From NCBI GenBank assembly GCA_009667805.1, contig CM019072.1, positions 39,053,519 through 39,117,518 of the forward strand: 64,000 nt of DNA, given 5' to 3'. Origin of the DNA: Leptobrachium leishanense (Eukaryota > Chordata > Amphibia > Anura > Megophryidae). The notes under the pieces were generated by a model that had not been told where the DNA came from, did not search any database, and worked only from the letters and a program-made list of their open reading frames with translations. Made by a program: the position numbers and the translations under genes. Of the stretch, positions 45,998 through 57,265 are shown piece after piece. Position 1 is the stretch's first letter. Each line of letters starts with the position of its first letter.

Positions 45998-46095
45998 CCT
46001 CTTGGTGTAATCCATTGCCTTAAGGATGGAAAGGTTGAGGGTCTCGAGAGAGGAAAGAACATCTTCATAATCCCCCATATGATCTGCAAAATAGT
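45998..46095 (-). CDS. necab2: necab2 exon (98 nt), EF-hand/linker region
   Basis: Minus-strand exon with strong splice sites: acceptor ...TTTTCTTTCTTAG before 46095 and donor GTAAGTT after 45998. Entered in phase (2 bases complete a D codon begun in the 49276-49301 exon), it encodes [20 protein letters not shown] then [12 protein letters not shown], ending on a codon boundary. This closely matches the segment after the second EF-hand in NECAB proteins. Within the family it is nearer to NECAB2 ([14 protein letters not shown]) than to NECAB1 (E-Y-F-S-Q-H-L-G-E-Y-E-N-V-L) or NECAB3. NECAB2 is a neuronal cytoplasmic protein that binds calcium through EF-hands and partners with receptors such as mGluR5 and the adenosine A2A receptor. 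The next downstream exon was not found in the window. Family recognition is from memory; assignment to paralogue 2 is likely, not certain. Confidence 0.85.
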
Positions 46096-46820
46096 CTAAG
46101 AAAGAAAACAAAGGTTTCTGTTATATGGATGTGTACGAAAAGTATTCTATATCCCATCAATACTTCACATTAAAAGCGTTACATTTCTTATTTTATCCCC
46201 ATATTCTTTTATCGTTTTGTATTAACATTAAGCATTACACCTGCCGAATGATTCTTTACCTCTTTCACATAATTTTCCATCCATCCATCCATTATAATTA
46301 CCTAATAAGTCTCTCAGTCTGCTTTTGCTTACACTAAACGTCAAACATACACATTCTATAGAATAATAATCATAAATAATGTTAACTCGCAAGTCCAAGC
46401 AGGTTAAACATGACCCTGAGAACAACCTATTTGCTTCTGGTCATTCCTGTACCAGCTCTAGGCTGAAAATAGTCAAGAATCGTAATTATAGTAATGAGGG
46501 ATGGAATAGATAGGATTTAACTGGGGAAGCCAAACTGAGAAAATACTGGAAAGTATTATGAAATAGGTGGTGGTGTAGGGCAAACCAGAAATGTGTGGTG
46601 GTACTGGAAAAAATGGACATGGATGAAAGATGGCCATATGCATTAGTTGAGGAGATGGAAACTAGGAAGAAGTGAGTGATAAAGTGATAGGAATTATGGA
46701 ATGTGAGGTAATGTAGGAAGGATAATGGCATGGGCGGTTTATGTGAAAGATAAGGATGTAGGCAGTATGTGGGAAGTACAAAGGGGTGGGTTATAACCTA
46801 GGGTGATACCCTAACCTAAT

Positions 46821-48215
46821 TGCGTTCTATGAGGAAGTAAGTAGTAATATAGATCAGGGGGTCGCAGTGGATGTGATTTACCTGGATTTTGCCAAAGCAT
46901 TCGACACAGTTCCACACAAGAGGTTACTATTTAAATTAAGAAAAATTTGTCTAGATGAAAATACTTGTTCTTGGATAGAAAACTGGATAAAAGATAGGGT
47001 ACAGAGAGTGGTCATAAATGGTACATTTTCAAGATGGACATCAGTGGTAAGTGGTGTCCCTCAGGGGTCTGTTATAGGACCAATTTTATTCAATTTATTT
47101 ATAAATGACCTTGAGATAGGCATTGAAAGTCATGTATCAGTGTTTGCAGATGAGACAAAACTAGGAAAAGTAAGACAATGTGAACACCATGTTACTTCAC
47201 TGCAGAGGGATTTAGATAGATTGGGGGACTGGGCACTTAAATGGCAGATGAAATTTAATGTAGATAAATGCAAAGTTATGCACTTTGGAGTAAAGAACAC
47301 ACACGCAATTTATACCCTAAATGGTACGGAGTTAGGGAAATCAAAGCAGGAGAAGGATTTGGGAATAATCATAGACTTCAAACTAAGTAACAATGTGCAT
47401 TGTCAAACAGCTGCAGCCAAGGCCAGCAAGGTATTGACATGCATTAAAAGGGGAATTCATTCTCGGGATGAAAACATAATTTTGCCTCTGTATAAATCAA
47501 TGGTCAGACCGCACCTTGAATATGCCGTGCAATTTTGGGCACCTGTCTTAAGAAAGGATATTATAGCGCTAGAAAAAGTGCAGAGACGGGCGACTAAATT
47601 TAGAAGGGGAATGGAAGGTTTAAGTTATGAGGAAAGACTAACAAGTTTAAACCTGTTTAGTTTAGAGAAACGGCGCCTTAAAGGGGATCTGATAACTTTA
47701 TATAAATATATAAGGGGCCTTAGGGGGGATCTGATAACCTTATATAAATATCAACGGGGCCATTATAAACCATTGTCTGGAAACCTATTCATTAACAGGA
47801 ATATACAAAGGACACAAGGTCACCCATTTAGACTGGACGAAAGGAAATTCAGTCTAAAGCATAGGAAGAGTTATTTTACGGTGAGAACAATAAAGCTGTG
47901 GAATTCTCTGCTTTTTGAGGTGGTTGGGTCAGAGACTGTACAGACTTTTAAAAAACGACTGGATGACTTCCCGCAGACACAGAATATTAAGGGTTATAAT
48001 ATTTAATATGTGGATAAGCTTCTTGATCCAAGGAGAAATCTGACTGCCATTTTGGGGTCAAGAAGGATTTTTTTCCCAGTTTGTTGCATATTGGTGAGCG
48101 TTTCAGACTGGGTTTTTTGCCTTCTTTTGGATCAACAGCAGTAGGTGACGTGTGAGAGGCTGAACCCGATGAATGCATGTCTTTTTTCAGCCTATGTAAC
48201 TATATAACTATGATA
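46821..48215 (+). mobile_element. CR1-like LINE, 5'-truncated, inserted in a minisatellite
   Basis: Begins abruptly with in-frame reverse-transcriptase text (FYEEVSSNIDQGVAVDVIYL, from 46825). It continues to a stop at 48006 and a 3' UTR with GAAGGATTTTTTTCCCAGTT-like and GGGTTTTTTGCCTTCTTTTG motifs, and ends in the short repeat CTATGTAACTATATAACTAT (48192-48211). That octamer-type tail is typical of CR1-like LINEs. It lies antisense in the necab2 intron. Confidence 0.88.
46825..48006 (+). pseudogene. CR1-like reverse transcriptase, long open C-terminal part
   Basis: An open frame of about 394 codons covering RT palm to C-terminus. Counting from the GTG at 46867: YLDFAKAFDTVPH at 5-17; SGVPQGSVIGPILFNLFIND at 62-81; the catalytic motif reads FADETK at 93-98, with the second catalytic aspartate of F-A-D-D changed to glutamate; LEKVQRRATKF and SLEKRR follow, then WNSLLFEVV near the end. 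A 42-bp in-frame tandem duplication (offset between 47683 and 47725) repeats GDLITLYKY. The endonuclease and N-terminal RT are missing through 5' truncation. The frame is open despite being non-functional, which suggests a fairly recent insertion. The start codon given is not biological. Confidence 0.87.
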
Positions 48216-49275
48216 TATGGGACGGATAAAGTAATAAGTTGTATGAGGGAAGGATAACAAACCGGGTGATATGTGGGAAGGATAAACAAGTGGGTGGTAT
48301 GTGGAGAAGGATAAAGGACTAGGTGGTACATGGGAAGAATATGGGTAGGTAAGTATGTCATAAATTGGAAAGATGAAGAAGTGGGTGGTATTTAAGACGA
48401 ATAAAGGAGTGGGTGGTATGTGGAAAGGGTAAAGGAGAGGTTATATTTGGAAATTATAAAGGAGATGGTGGCAAGTAGAAAAGATAAAGGAGTGGGTGAT
48501 ATGTGGAAAGGATAAAGGAGAATTTGGTATATGTAAAGGATAAAATGTGTGGTATGTGAGAGGGATAAAGGAGTGGGTGATATGTGGAAAGGATAAAGGA
48601 ACGGGTAGTTTGCGGTAAGGATAAAGGATTTGGTGATATGCAGGAAGGATAAAGTAGTGGGTGATACGTGGGAAGGATAAAGCAGGAGGTGGTATGTGAA
48701 AAAGATAATGGAGAATGTGGCATTTGGGATGAATAAAATAGCAGGTAGTGTTTGGGAAGGATAAAGGAGTGGGTGATATATCTGAAGGATAAAAGGTATA
48801 GATATCATGTGGGATGGATAAAGAAATAGATGAAGAGTGGAAATTCTATCCACAAAAGCACTTAAATGAGAGGAAAATGGTTAATTTTGGGAAAGGATGA
48901 AGAAATACTTGGAGATGGGAGAACGCAGAAGGAATATGGGGAGAAAAGGTAAAAATAAATAGAAATGGGAGGCAGTTGGAAAAAATAGCAGAAATGGGCA
49001 GCTTGGGAAAGTAAGAGTAAAAGGTAGGACCCATCATAGCATGAACGAGCAAAAAAAAGTGGCGTAGGAAGAAGGGTAAAAGAATAAAATGTTTGGTGAT
49101 GGGCACAAAAGGGCAATGAATGTGAACATGTAGTTTTCCATAACAGAATATAAGTCTGTAGCTACACAAATTAATCTTAAAAAACATGTAGAAACTAGCC
49201 GGCTGGTCATTGGTCTAACAAAAAAAATCAAAAAGTATATGAATTTTAAACACAATAAGTAAATAAACATCTTAC

Positions 49276-49301
49276 CACAAAGTTCTCTGGTGTCCACATT
49301 A
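49276..49301 (-). CDS. necab2: necab2 26-nt micro-exon (second EF-hand)
   Basis: Acceptor with a long pyrimidine tract (CTCTTTCCTTCCTTGCTTCAG on the minus strand) directly before 49301, and donor GTAAGATG after 49276. The 26 nt read T|AAT GTG GAC ACC AGA GAA CTT TGT|G, giving NVDTRELC. The leftover G joins AC of the 45998-46095 exon to make D, so the two exons read [18 protein letters not shown], the end of EF-hand 2 in NECAB proteins (compare V-D-T-K-E-L-C-D-Y-F in NECAB2). Phase agreement, splice sites and protein match all support it despite the tiny size. The preceding exon, which should end in the middle of the EF-hand loop, was not found up to 64000. Confidence 0.82.
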
Positions 49302-49439
49302 CTGAAGCAAGGAAGGAAAGAGATGAAAAGTAGCAAAAATTAAAATAAATATTTAAATATATTTTTTAAAAATGTCAAACTAGCTGATTCCTGGGCTTTA
49401 AAAGCTGGCTTAGATGTATGGAAGAGAACCAATACAGTT

Positions 49440-50060
49440 TAATTTTAGCAGCTGAATTTCTAATTACCGGCCAACAAATTCCAACCGCATATAAATAAAG
49501 ACAAGGTCAGTGGCCAGGAAATAAAATGATAACTGCTGCTGGCACATTTCAGATAATTTTTATTTATAATATTACAGACAGAGTGATCGCCCAGGTCCTT
49601 CATTTTTATGCATCTGCAATGATGGATGTGGCAGATTAATTAGGAGCTGAACCATAGACTTCATTCTGTGAGTGTATAATTGCTTGGATCAGCAGAGCAA
49701 ACAAATGCTTTTAACGCGTTCCGGGCTGGATTGGGTTTGCAAACTATTCCATGGCCAGCGCAGCCAAAAGATGAGATGTCAATCAGCTGGTGGGATAAGA
49801 GGGGTGAGCAGAGAAAAAGAAGAACGTTCTGCCTGTGGATCCCAAACATGTCACAGAAACAATTACAATAAGAGCATGGCAGGGATTGAAAAGATAATTG
49901 GATTTCTGCCTAGAGACCTCAATTACAGCAGAACCAAAGCAATATTACCTGAGCCTGTTCACCTGTTCTCACCGCTGGCTGAAAATATAATTACGCCAAT
50001 CCAACTGACGGGGAGAGGATTAGCAGAGATGTCTACTGATCTAAGGTGAATGTAGTAGAG
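49440..50060. promoter_or_regulatory. Candidate conserved non-coding element in necab2 intron
   Basis: Directly upstream (gene sense) of the micro-exon. Free of repeats, balanced composition, and dense in TAATTA, TAATTAC, ATTTAT and CAGCTG sites (for example CAGATTAATTAGGAGC at 49631). Short open frames are incidental. Inference from texture only. Confidence 0.3.
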
Positions 50061-51403
50061 ATACACCGTTATTATCCGTGAGTGTGCTTATTGATATTTC
50101 AAAGAATGAGTTAACACAAGGCTTGACAAACGCTTGTAAAAATGAGCCTCGGATTTAGTTACTGCAAAGTCTGTTAGAAAGCAAAAGAAGACAGAAATAG
50201 ATTAAGATGCTCTTTTTATATTGGCTTTTTGGACTTTTTCACCACGGTACAAATCTCTTTTACTCAATAAATTTTGAGCAAGAAAGAGTAAATCATACAT
50301 GATGGGTGACAAAGTTCATTGAAATGGTTATTAATTGTATTAAATGGACATTCTACACAGTGTGAGCACTCCTTCGTATCTCAGTGGTCACACTGCTGTA
50401 AGCTCCCTGTTCCACACAGCGGGCTAACTCAGCCATCCAAATTCAGGTGCATAGTCCTGCCCAGAATCTCAACACAGGGGTCCCTTAGTTAAGGTTTCCT
50501 GGGTTTGGAGTACTTTGGAATCCAGACCCATCCAATGGTGTCAAAGTCTTCCTGCTTTGAGAGAACCTGGATAGGCTAGAGCGCCCAGCTCCCCTGTGGT
50601 CATGTGACATGCTAGGCTGGAAGTATGTCATATTCTGCAGGGCTCAAAGTGAGATCAGTGCTGAAATCAGGTAAGTTTTTATATGAAATGGTTAAAATGG
50701 GATTGGGCATTGTGGATAGGTGTCCGGAGGGGTTAATCTTCATCCTCTGATTCCTAATCCCTCCTGTAGTAACTCCTATAATATCGAACATAAATGGCAA
50801 TTCTATTAGTTTACGTTCATACATCACTTTGAAGTGAATACCTGTAAGTAAAGGTCTCACTTTACTCCTTCCTCGAAGGAACATGTCCATATCTGAGTGA
50901 TCATTCTAGAGTAAAAATGTTTTCCATTTCAATTCTCCGATTCTTGTTCCCAGAGACGAAGATCAATGTGATGTCGCTTTTACCCAGATCAAGCCTCAGA
51001 TGCCACTATGCATACCCTCTGCAGGAGGCACAGTTTGATGGTCATCAAGAGGTGGTGTACAATCAGTCCTCAGCACAGTGTGACAATGGTGTGGTAAGTG
51101 ATAAGATAATCAGACGCAAGGACTGAATGAGGGGTTGTCCTGTATGACAGCTCTTCTAATCAAGGCTATAAACCATGGTTTGATATAGCCATCAGGCTAA
51201 GCTTCCTCCCCTGTGGAGTGGTATAGAGACCTGATTATAGCAGAAATTAGCCCGAGCATCAGAAAAGACCGATGTGAGGTCAAAGCAGAAATTTTTTATT
51301 TTAGGGTTTGTGGCCTGCTTATGTTTGCATGCCATCCTGTTCCCATTATGTCTGGATGGACCTGATGGGAGCCTGAGGGAGTTTTATGATGGAAGTGAGC
51401 AGG
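50061..51403. other. Unassigned, probable intron
   Basis: No exon was found. A TTAAATGGACATTCTACACA motif at 50339 resembles a TTAA-type end; its partner was not found. 51140-51165 matches the unnamed dispersed repeat. Confidence 0.4.
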
Positions 51404-52228
51404 TGTCACAATGGGGGGCACCAGGCACTCGATAAAAGCCCCTATGTGCAGACATACACTATGGACAGAATTAACAGGAGCAAACAGCACAGGATAAACG
51501 AGAGACCTCTGCACAACACTGGTAAAGCAGCCCAAAATCTGACAGGCCGGTCTTTAGAATAGCCGGATCTATACTAGAGAAAAGAAACTTAGAAGGTGTG
51601 CAGAGTCATGAAACATACAGATACCAGGTCACACTAGAAACGATACATATAGTACAGACAAGGAGCATCCAATAGAAACGTCAAGAAGAAAAGCCAGAAG
51701 TCAATAACCAGAACGTGTACCTTATACGGTAGCCAGGGATCCAGAACCGGGAGAGAAGTCAGCCAGGCAAAAGGATCAAAACCAAGTAATCAGCATTTCG
51801 CATATAACATAAACAGAAAACCAAAACACAGCAATGGAGAAACACTATGAACTAAATATACAGAAATAATAGACATAAACCAGGACCACGGGAATAACTG
51901 AGGAAACAGCAGACAGACAGGGGAAACCAAAAGAAATAAACTGAACAAGAAAATACAGAATAGGACCAGAAGAACAGCAGGGAGCTCAGAATGCAGCAGA
52001 CTGGATACAGGCAAACTGGAACAAACGATAGAGCAATGGGATATGGGACCATTGCTTTAAATAAGGAAGGGATCAGCACACATCACAGGCAGGTAAGCTG
52101 ATCAGACTAGAAGCCATTAACCCCTGATCTGCTATCCTGGCAATAGCAGCATACAGAACCACATGGGAAGCACAGGCATAATGAATACAGAGGGCAGGGG
52201 GACAGGGCTGGAGCAACGAAACGTGACA
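51404..52228 (-). mobile_element. Solo LTR, gypsy-like, antisense (825 bp)
   Basis: Begins TGTCACAATGGGGGGCACC and ends AACGAAACGTGACA, flanked by GCAGG (51399-51403) and GCAGA (52229-52233), a 5-bp repeat with one difference. On the minus strand a TATA-like CCTTATTTAAAGC (about 52054-52066) fits an LTR promoter. No internal region. Confidence 0.7.
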
Positions 52229-52439
52229 GCAGACATATACAGAACAGCAATATAAACCAATAAACAAAATACATAACAGTAATACAAATACTATACACAA
52301 AGCAGAACATCCTACACATTGGCCTCTGTAGCCCCATTCCCACGACAAAGGCTTTCACTCACCCGGTGGCATGCTACTGGTGAGTGACAACTAAACTTTG
52401 ATAGATAATTACTCAAAATCTTCCATTTTATCTGTTAGC

Positions 52440-52510
52440 AAAAGATCCCTAACACATCCAAAATGAGAGAAATCTCAATGTATCCTTCCTGGTAAAATAC
52501 TTTATAAATA
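52440..52510. repeat. Short repeat GAGAGAAATCTCAATGTATC...
   Basis: AATGAGAGAAATCTCAATGT ATCCTTCCTGG (52463-52494) recurs at 60891-60923. Likely the 3' terminal text of an unidentified retroelement. Confidence 0.5.
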
Positions 52511-53462
52511 TGTAGCGCTCACCCCCGGAGGAGCCGCTGAATAAACCCAGGATAGTCTCACCGCACTAAGAATTACTATACACCAGCACACTGTTGTGGA
52601 TTTTCTAGTTTTTTTGTACTTTACTGAAGCAATAAAGTGGCATTGAATACACATATACTTTGAAACGTAAATGGATTAAGTGGGAATAAATGACGTAATG
52701 CGCAACGCGGGAAAAACACGTGGCGGAAAAGAAACGGTTACCGTCCCTTCGGTTCGTAAGTTTAAGTCCCGCTCAAAAAGGCTCATAAATTGGTGTCTTA
52801 GGGTACCCAGGTACTAGATTCAACTGGCCAGTGAACGAACAAAATATCTTTGACTAGTCAGTGTTGGGGCCCTGTGGATTGAAGCAATCAACCAAGTGCA
52901 CGCTTTCTCTGAACCGCAGGCCTTGAGGCCTCTCACCCATCCGGCGAACACTGTGTCAAGAACTGATGACTCGACCTAAGGATCTCTCTCCGCTGACTGG
53001 AACCTGGTGCCAACGAATCTGCTCCTCCGATGTCGAATCTCTGCAGCAGGAACCGATCCGCCGCCTGCACTCCCGTTCGATACGCGGCCTCCTTACTCGA
53101 GGTCCTTCTGGAACCTGGTTGTCCTCCTAGCTGCTCAGCGGAACGTGGTACGCGATGATGCACACTCCATCCCCGATCTCCAGCACTGGATGCGCCTCGG
53201 TCCATGCTCCGGCCTGGTTGTGATCCCGGACAATCAGCTGCATGCGTCTCACTCGTTCAGCTTCTCTGATCGCTCTGCCCATGCCCTGCACGAGGCTCCT
53301 GATGTCTTTCCTGGTGCCAGCACGCCCACTTCCTGTCCTCTTCGCAAAGGTTTCTGGGAGATAGTCTTTTAGTCCAGCATAGTCCTTGACATGTCTAAGC
53401 TCGGTCTCCCTCTAGTGGCAGCAACAATTCAGTTCATAGAGCCAGACTAACACAGCGCTACA
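52511..53462 (+). mobile_element. Solo LTR-type element with TGTAGCGCT/AGCGCTACA ends, copy 1
   Basis: 952 bp, TG...CA, ends inverted over 9 bp, 4-bp direct flanks AATA (52507-52510, 53463-53466). GTACTTTACTGAAGCAATAA contains AATAAA at about 52630, suggesting plus-strand orientation. Inverted copy at 62151-63138. Its open frames are not conserved convincingly and are not annotated. Confidence 0.75.
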
Positions 53463-54594
53463 AATAAATACTATGGGAGTGATTCCCTATCAAATAAGCT
53501 CAACATGCGTTGAGTACAACAGGTGCAGTTTAACGCTTCTATAATCAAAGATACCACTTATTGAAAACCAGAGTTTGTTTTTTTGCCATTAACCCTTTAC
53601 CGTCAGGCAGTTTGTGCAGGCGGGAGGGCTTTAACGCCGGCAGGGTGTACTAGTATGCCCTGCTAGCCAGCTGCTGTGGCGGGCCCCTCCACCGGCCAGC
53701 CTATGCAGCTGACACGCGGCGTACATCATAGACTGCTGGGAGACAGCCTGAGTTCGTGCTCCAACTGGTGGGCAGGGCTATCGCGGGTTCAATTATTTTC
53801 AATTTTTTTTTCAATTTTGTTTTAGATGATTTTACTCGCGCCCAGCTCCTCCTCTTCAGACTCAGGGACACCAGATTCCAGAAGTCCCTGAAGATTTTTG
53901 AACTCCTACGCAACTTACACTCAGCTACAGGGCTTGCGCAAGTTCCATAGTACCTGCGCAGAAAGATGGAATGTAAATGAACTCAGAGAGAGAGTGATGT
54001 CGGCAAGCTCTGTGTGCTGTTGTGACTATTAACTGATCTGGTGACTGTCAGCCAGGAAATTCAAAAATCTCGGCAGATGGTGACGGTGGGTGGGGTGAAG
54101 GAAACTCCCACACATCATTCAATGTTTCTGCCAAATCGGGAAGGAGGGAGGGGGGACTCTACACATCCTGACCACTTTAGAACACTAAGTAATAAGCGTG
54201 TCCCTTTAAAATCAAACAAATCATGCAGATATTTGAGTATTTGTGTGCATTAATGAAAAGCGGATGCCTAGAGCAAATCTCATGCACCAGTGAAATCTGT
54301 TTTGAGACAGTTTTATTCCTTTAAATTGTGCCATAATACAACAAAGTGAGATTCCTATCAAAGAAGACACAAAGGGAAATTCTCATTTCAACGCAGCATG
54401 AAATTTTGGATTTAATGCTGTTTTCTGCTCCAAGTAGTCCTTTTAGCCCTTAAAATGCCCCTGAAATGCTCAACTGCTGGGGCCACAGTTTTCAAGTATG
54501 TCCTGGGTTCAAGAACATTGAAATAATATTATAACAAAAAAAGTTAGTTGTTACAGAAATACATTGCATTTGTTTCCTATAGGTTAACTTTTTT
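53463..54594. other. Unassigned; hairpin-family fragment at 53590-53720
   Basis: CATTAACCCTTTACCGTCAG at 53588 has the terminal text of the TTAA-type hairpin elements, and GCAGGGTGTACTAGTATGCC CTGC (53640-53663) is a hairpin. The rest shows nothing recognisable, apart from CTCTACACATCCTGACCACTTTAG at 54158-54181, similar to 38918-38941. Confidence 0.4.
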
Positions 54595-54720
54595 GTAATC
54601 TCACTTGAGTGTTGATCATTAGCAGTTCTGATTGGACCTGAGATTGCTATGCCAATGCTGTGCCAATGTTATCACCAAGATGAGACACTCTACAGGCAAG
54701 TATGACATGCGCACTTTAAG
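54595..54720. repeat. Unnamed dispersed repeat, copy 3
   Basis: GTAATCTCACTTGAGTG, then TTCTGATTGGACCTGAGATT, GCTATGCCAATGCTG and ATCACCAAGATGAGA parallel 43040-43125. Confidence 0.55.
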
Positions 54721-55204
54721 CACTTCATTATCAAGTGATTTTCCAAAAAACACTGTCAAGAACCAATGTCTTTTTGGAAAATATGTTTTAATTAATTATA
54801 CAGTAAAATATTTGGGAATATTCTTAATGTATTTCTTACTGTAATGCTCTATTTGGTAGGTCGATTCACCATCTGCTGGCCAAGTGGATTTATACTACAT
54901 TTCATAGACCTGTGCACGATCAACTGGAAAGCTGTCCGTTAGGGACATTTTTATGGCAGTTTTGGCATTTTTGCACTGTATTAGTTTCATCATAATAATC
55001 TAGTCTTTTGTTAAGTGCACCCATGCATATTATATTTAGATTTCATTCAGAGAAGTAAGGGTTTTTTTTAAAATTAAAATGTTAAATTAAATGTCTACAT
55101 GACATGAAAAAATGTATTAATAAAATGTTAAAAATGTAGGGGAGTTCTTTTGAAAAATGAAATATAGCAAATAAACCCCTTTTGAATACAAGATTAGCGT
55201 GCTC

Positions 55205-55405
55205 CATGGGGAGAAAGAAAACTGTCAGAGAGATCTCCCTCCTGTCACTATTTCTGTAAAGAAGCTGCCAGGGGCAGGCCTCACCCTCACTGTAACAAAA
55301 TGTTCAACAAACTTTACTGTTGCGTTAAAATAACCAGGGAGAGGGCAAAATACAAGGAGAGCTCTGCGGTCCTTACTACTGTACAGGGATAAGATTCAAG
55401 TGGTT
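55205..55405 (+). repeat. Dispersed repeat, inverse of 34110-34300
   Basis: GTAAAGAAGCTGCCAGGGGC, CTCACCCTCACTGTAACAAA and TGTACAGGGATAAGATTCAA complement the 34.1-34.3 kb copy. Confidence 0.6.
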
Positions 55406-55474
55406 ATAATTGCTGAAAATCACTGTATAGTACAGATGCAAGGTTTTATTGCAATTTCCATATAGAGACATTAT

Positions 55475-55664
55475 CAGGGTTATTCAGAGAGCGTGAAAAG
55501 CAGGAGAATGACTGGAGAATGAAAAATTCGAGGTCAAAATAGTCGATTTGGAAAGTGAGATGAAAGGGAGAAGTTTTCTGGTTTGCCTATTTTGACCTAG
55601 AATTTTTCATTCTCCTATCATTCTCCAGTCATTCTCCTGATTTTCACACTCTCTGAATAACCCT
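55475..55664. mobile_element. Palindromic MITE, CAGGGTTATTCAG type
   Basis: 190 bp. Left AGGGTTATTCAGAGAGCGTG and right, which reads CACACTCTCTGAATAACCCT, are inverted. The centre (GGTCAAAATAGTCGATTTGG / TTGCCTATTTTGACCTAGAA) matches the centres of the 7503 and 44508 copies. It links that MITE family to the CAGGGTTATCC-ended elements. Confidence 0.75.
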
Positions 55665-57265
55665 TTAAGTTTCATTCAGATTTTTTTATATTCTATTAGC
55701 AAATATGGAAGCTACATTGCTAAAAAAATCTCATTATGAATATGATCATTGATCACTTCACTATTTGATGTATTTGATGAAAAGCCTGTTTCTGCCTGTA
55801 TGCCAATACTGCAGAACCCGAGTGAAATTGTGCAAGAAAAGGAACATCATCTAGAGTTTAGAACCTTTCACTACAGCAATTTTTTTGTAAAGGATGTATG
55901 AATTAAAATAACAAATAAATGAATGAAAATGGCAAATTTACTTTACTTTAATATTTTAAATATATCAGAATAACAATCTATATGCAAAATTTGTATTTTA
56001 GCATTTATTTAATTAACTAGGCATCCCATGATTGAAATAAATGCTTTGTGAATATGTTTTCAACAAAAAGAGCTTGGTAGTGAAGTGATGGGGTGAAACA
56101 GAAAAATGCCTTCCTTAAGCTGGAAAGTAATATGGAGAGTGTACTGTATTAACTAGACTTACACGAGTGTTGTACCTTTGCTGCTACACAGATAATAAAA
56201 ACATAGAAAATTAAAAATATATCTGCTAGAAGTTAATTCGATTTGGTTACAAGAGCCCTCTAAATTGAAGAAATAATAGGTTCCTGGTAGCTTTTGTACA
56301 GCTGGAAGATATGGATGTGCTCCATAGGTCTATGTACTTTAATTTGCATCTCAAGAACACTGTGTTTATTCTGAAGGGTCACTAGAAAATTATTTCATTC
56401 TGGTGCCACCTGATCCGTAGTCCCCTGTGGACTACTCGAAAGAACCATCTAATTCATGACTTTAATTTATGTTGAATTTCTATGGTTGAATGCATATCTC
56501 TTACACCATGTGCAAGATAATCCAAAATCCAGCAATTAGGTACACTGCACATTCTTTGTCAGGGGGGAAATAGTCCAACTGGCACAAGAGGTCCTACCCA
56601 CTTCAAAAATATAACATCAACAACAACAAATATAGTTGAAGGGACCCTCTTGGCACTGTGACCACTCAATGTAATTGATTCCACCCTCTGGGGGCACTAT
56701 CATGTGCCTCTCGCTAAACTGGGGTAGCTAGAGGGAAAAATTTGCTCTCACAAATTTCCCCTTAGAGTCCACCATTTTATATGTGGATTACGAGGTAGGC
56801 GCTGAAATCAGCAGCCTGTCCCGTAACGGCCACTAAGCTCCAGGATCCTCCATAGGACTCCATGAAGGCTTGTGCTTTCGGGACATGTGTACAATTCAGA
56901 GATGCCATGTTCCAAAGTCCCCCTGTCTCTCCTCCAGTGTTGGAAATGAGAAGGGGAGCTAGTGCAGCATCACTGTTCACTTCATAATTGTAAACTGAAA
57001 GGAGCACGGGGTCCTCTGTGGCACACCGGGGGTGGCGATGCACATTCTCCATCTTGTGGAGGGGCGTGGGTCCATGGAGTGTTTTGCGGACCTACAGGTG
57101 TCTTCTGGACAGCTTCCCGGACACACTCGGTTTGATGGAGAACATGTGGGGAGTCCATATACAAAGTCCCAATGTGTAGGGTGAGCCTAACTGACTCCTA
57201 AAGGAACAGCAAGGTTGGTGGCAGTGGTTACGGCGATGTCATAGTCTCTGCAGCCAGATGGAAAG
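55665..57265. other. Unassigned
   Basis: AT-rich to 56600, then a GC-richer block (56780-57180) without a recognised exon. An inverted text piece TAGTGCAGCATCACTGTTCA (56960-56979) resembles the palindrome of the hairpin family at 12146. Confidence 0.4.

Larger units (their letters stand above)
46500..48850 (+). repeat. 28-31-bp minisatellite, interrupted by the CR1-like LINE
   Basis: Main block 48220-48850: about 20 units of GGATAAAGGAGTGGGTGATA followed by TGTGGAAA or similar. The same units in degenerate form occur at about 46730-46800 (TATGTGGGAAGTACAAAGGG, GTGGG), left of the LINE. This shows the LINE landed within the array. Confidence 0.85.
46096..49275 (-). other. necab2 intron between the two exons (3.18 kb)
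   Basis: GT at 49274-49275 and AG at 46096-46097 on the minus strand. It contains an antisense CR1-like LINE and the remains of a minisatellite, described separately. 46100-46490 and 48860-49275 are otherwise unassigned. Confidence 0.8.

Noticed and set aside
50612..50890. 92-codon minus-strand frame
   Set aside because: Considered as a host exon, but no protein family recognised and no matching splice sites in phase with necab2.
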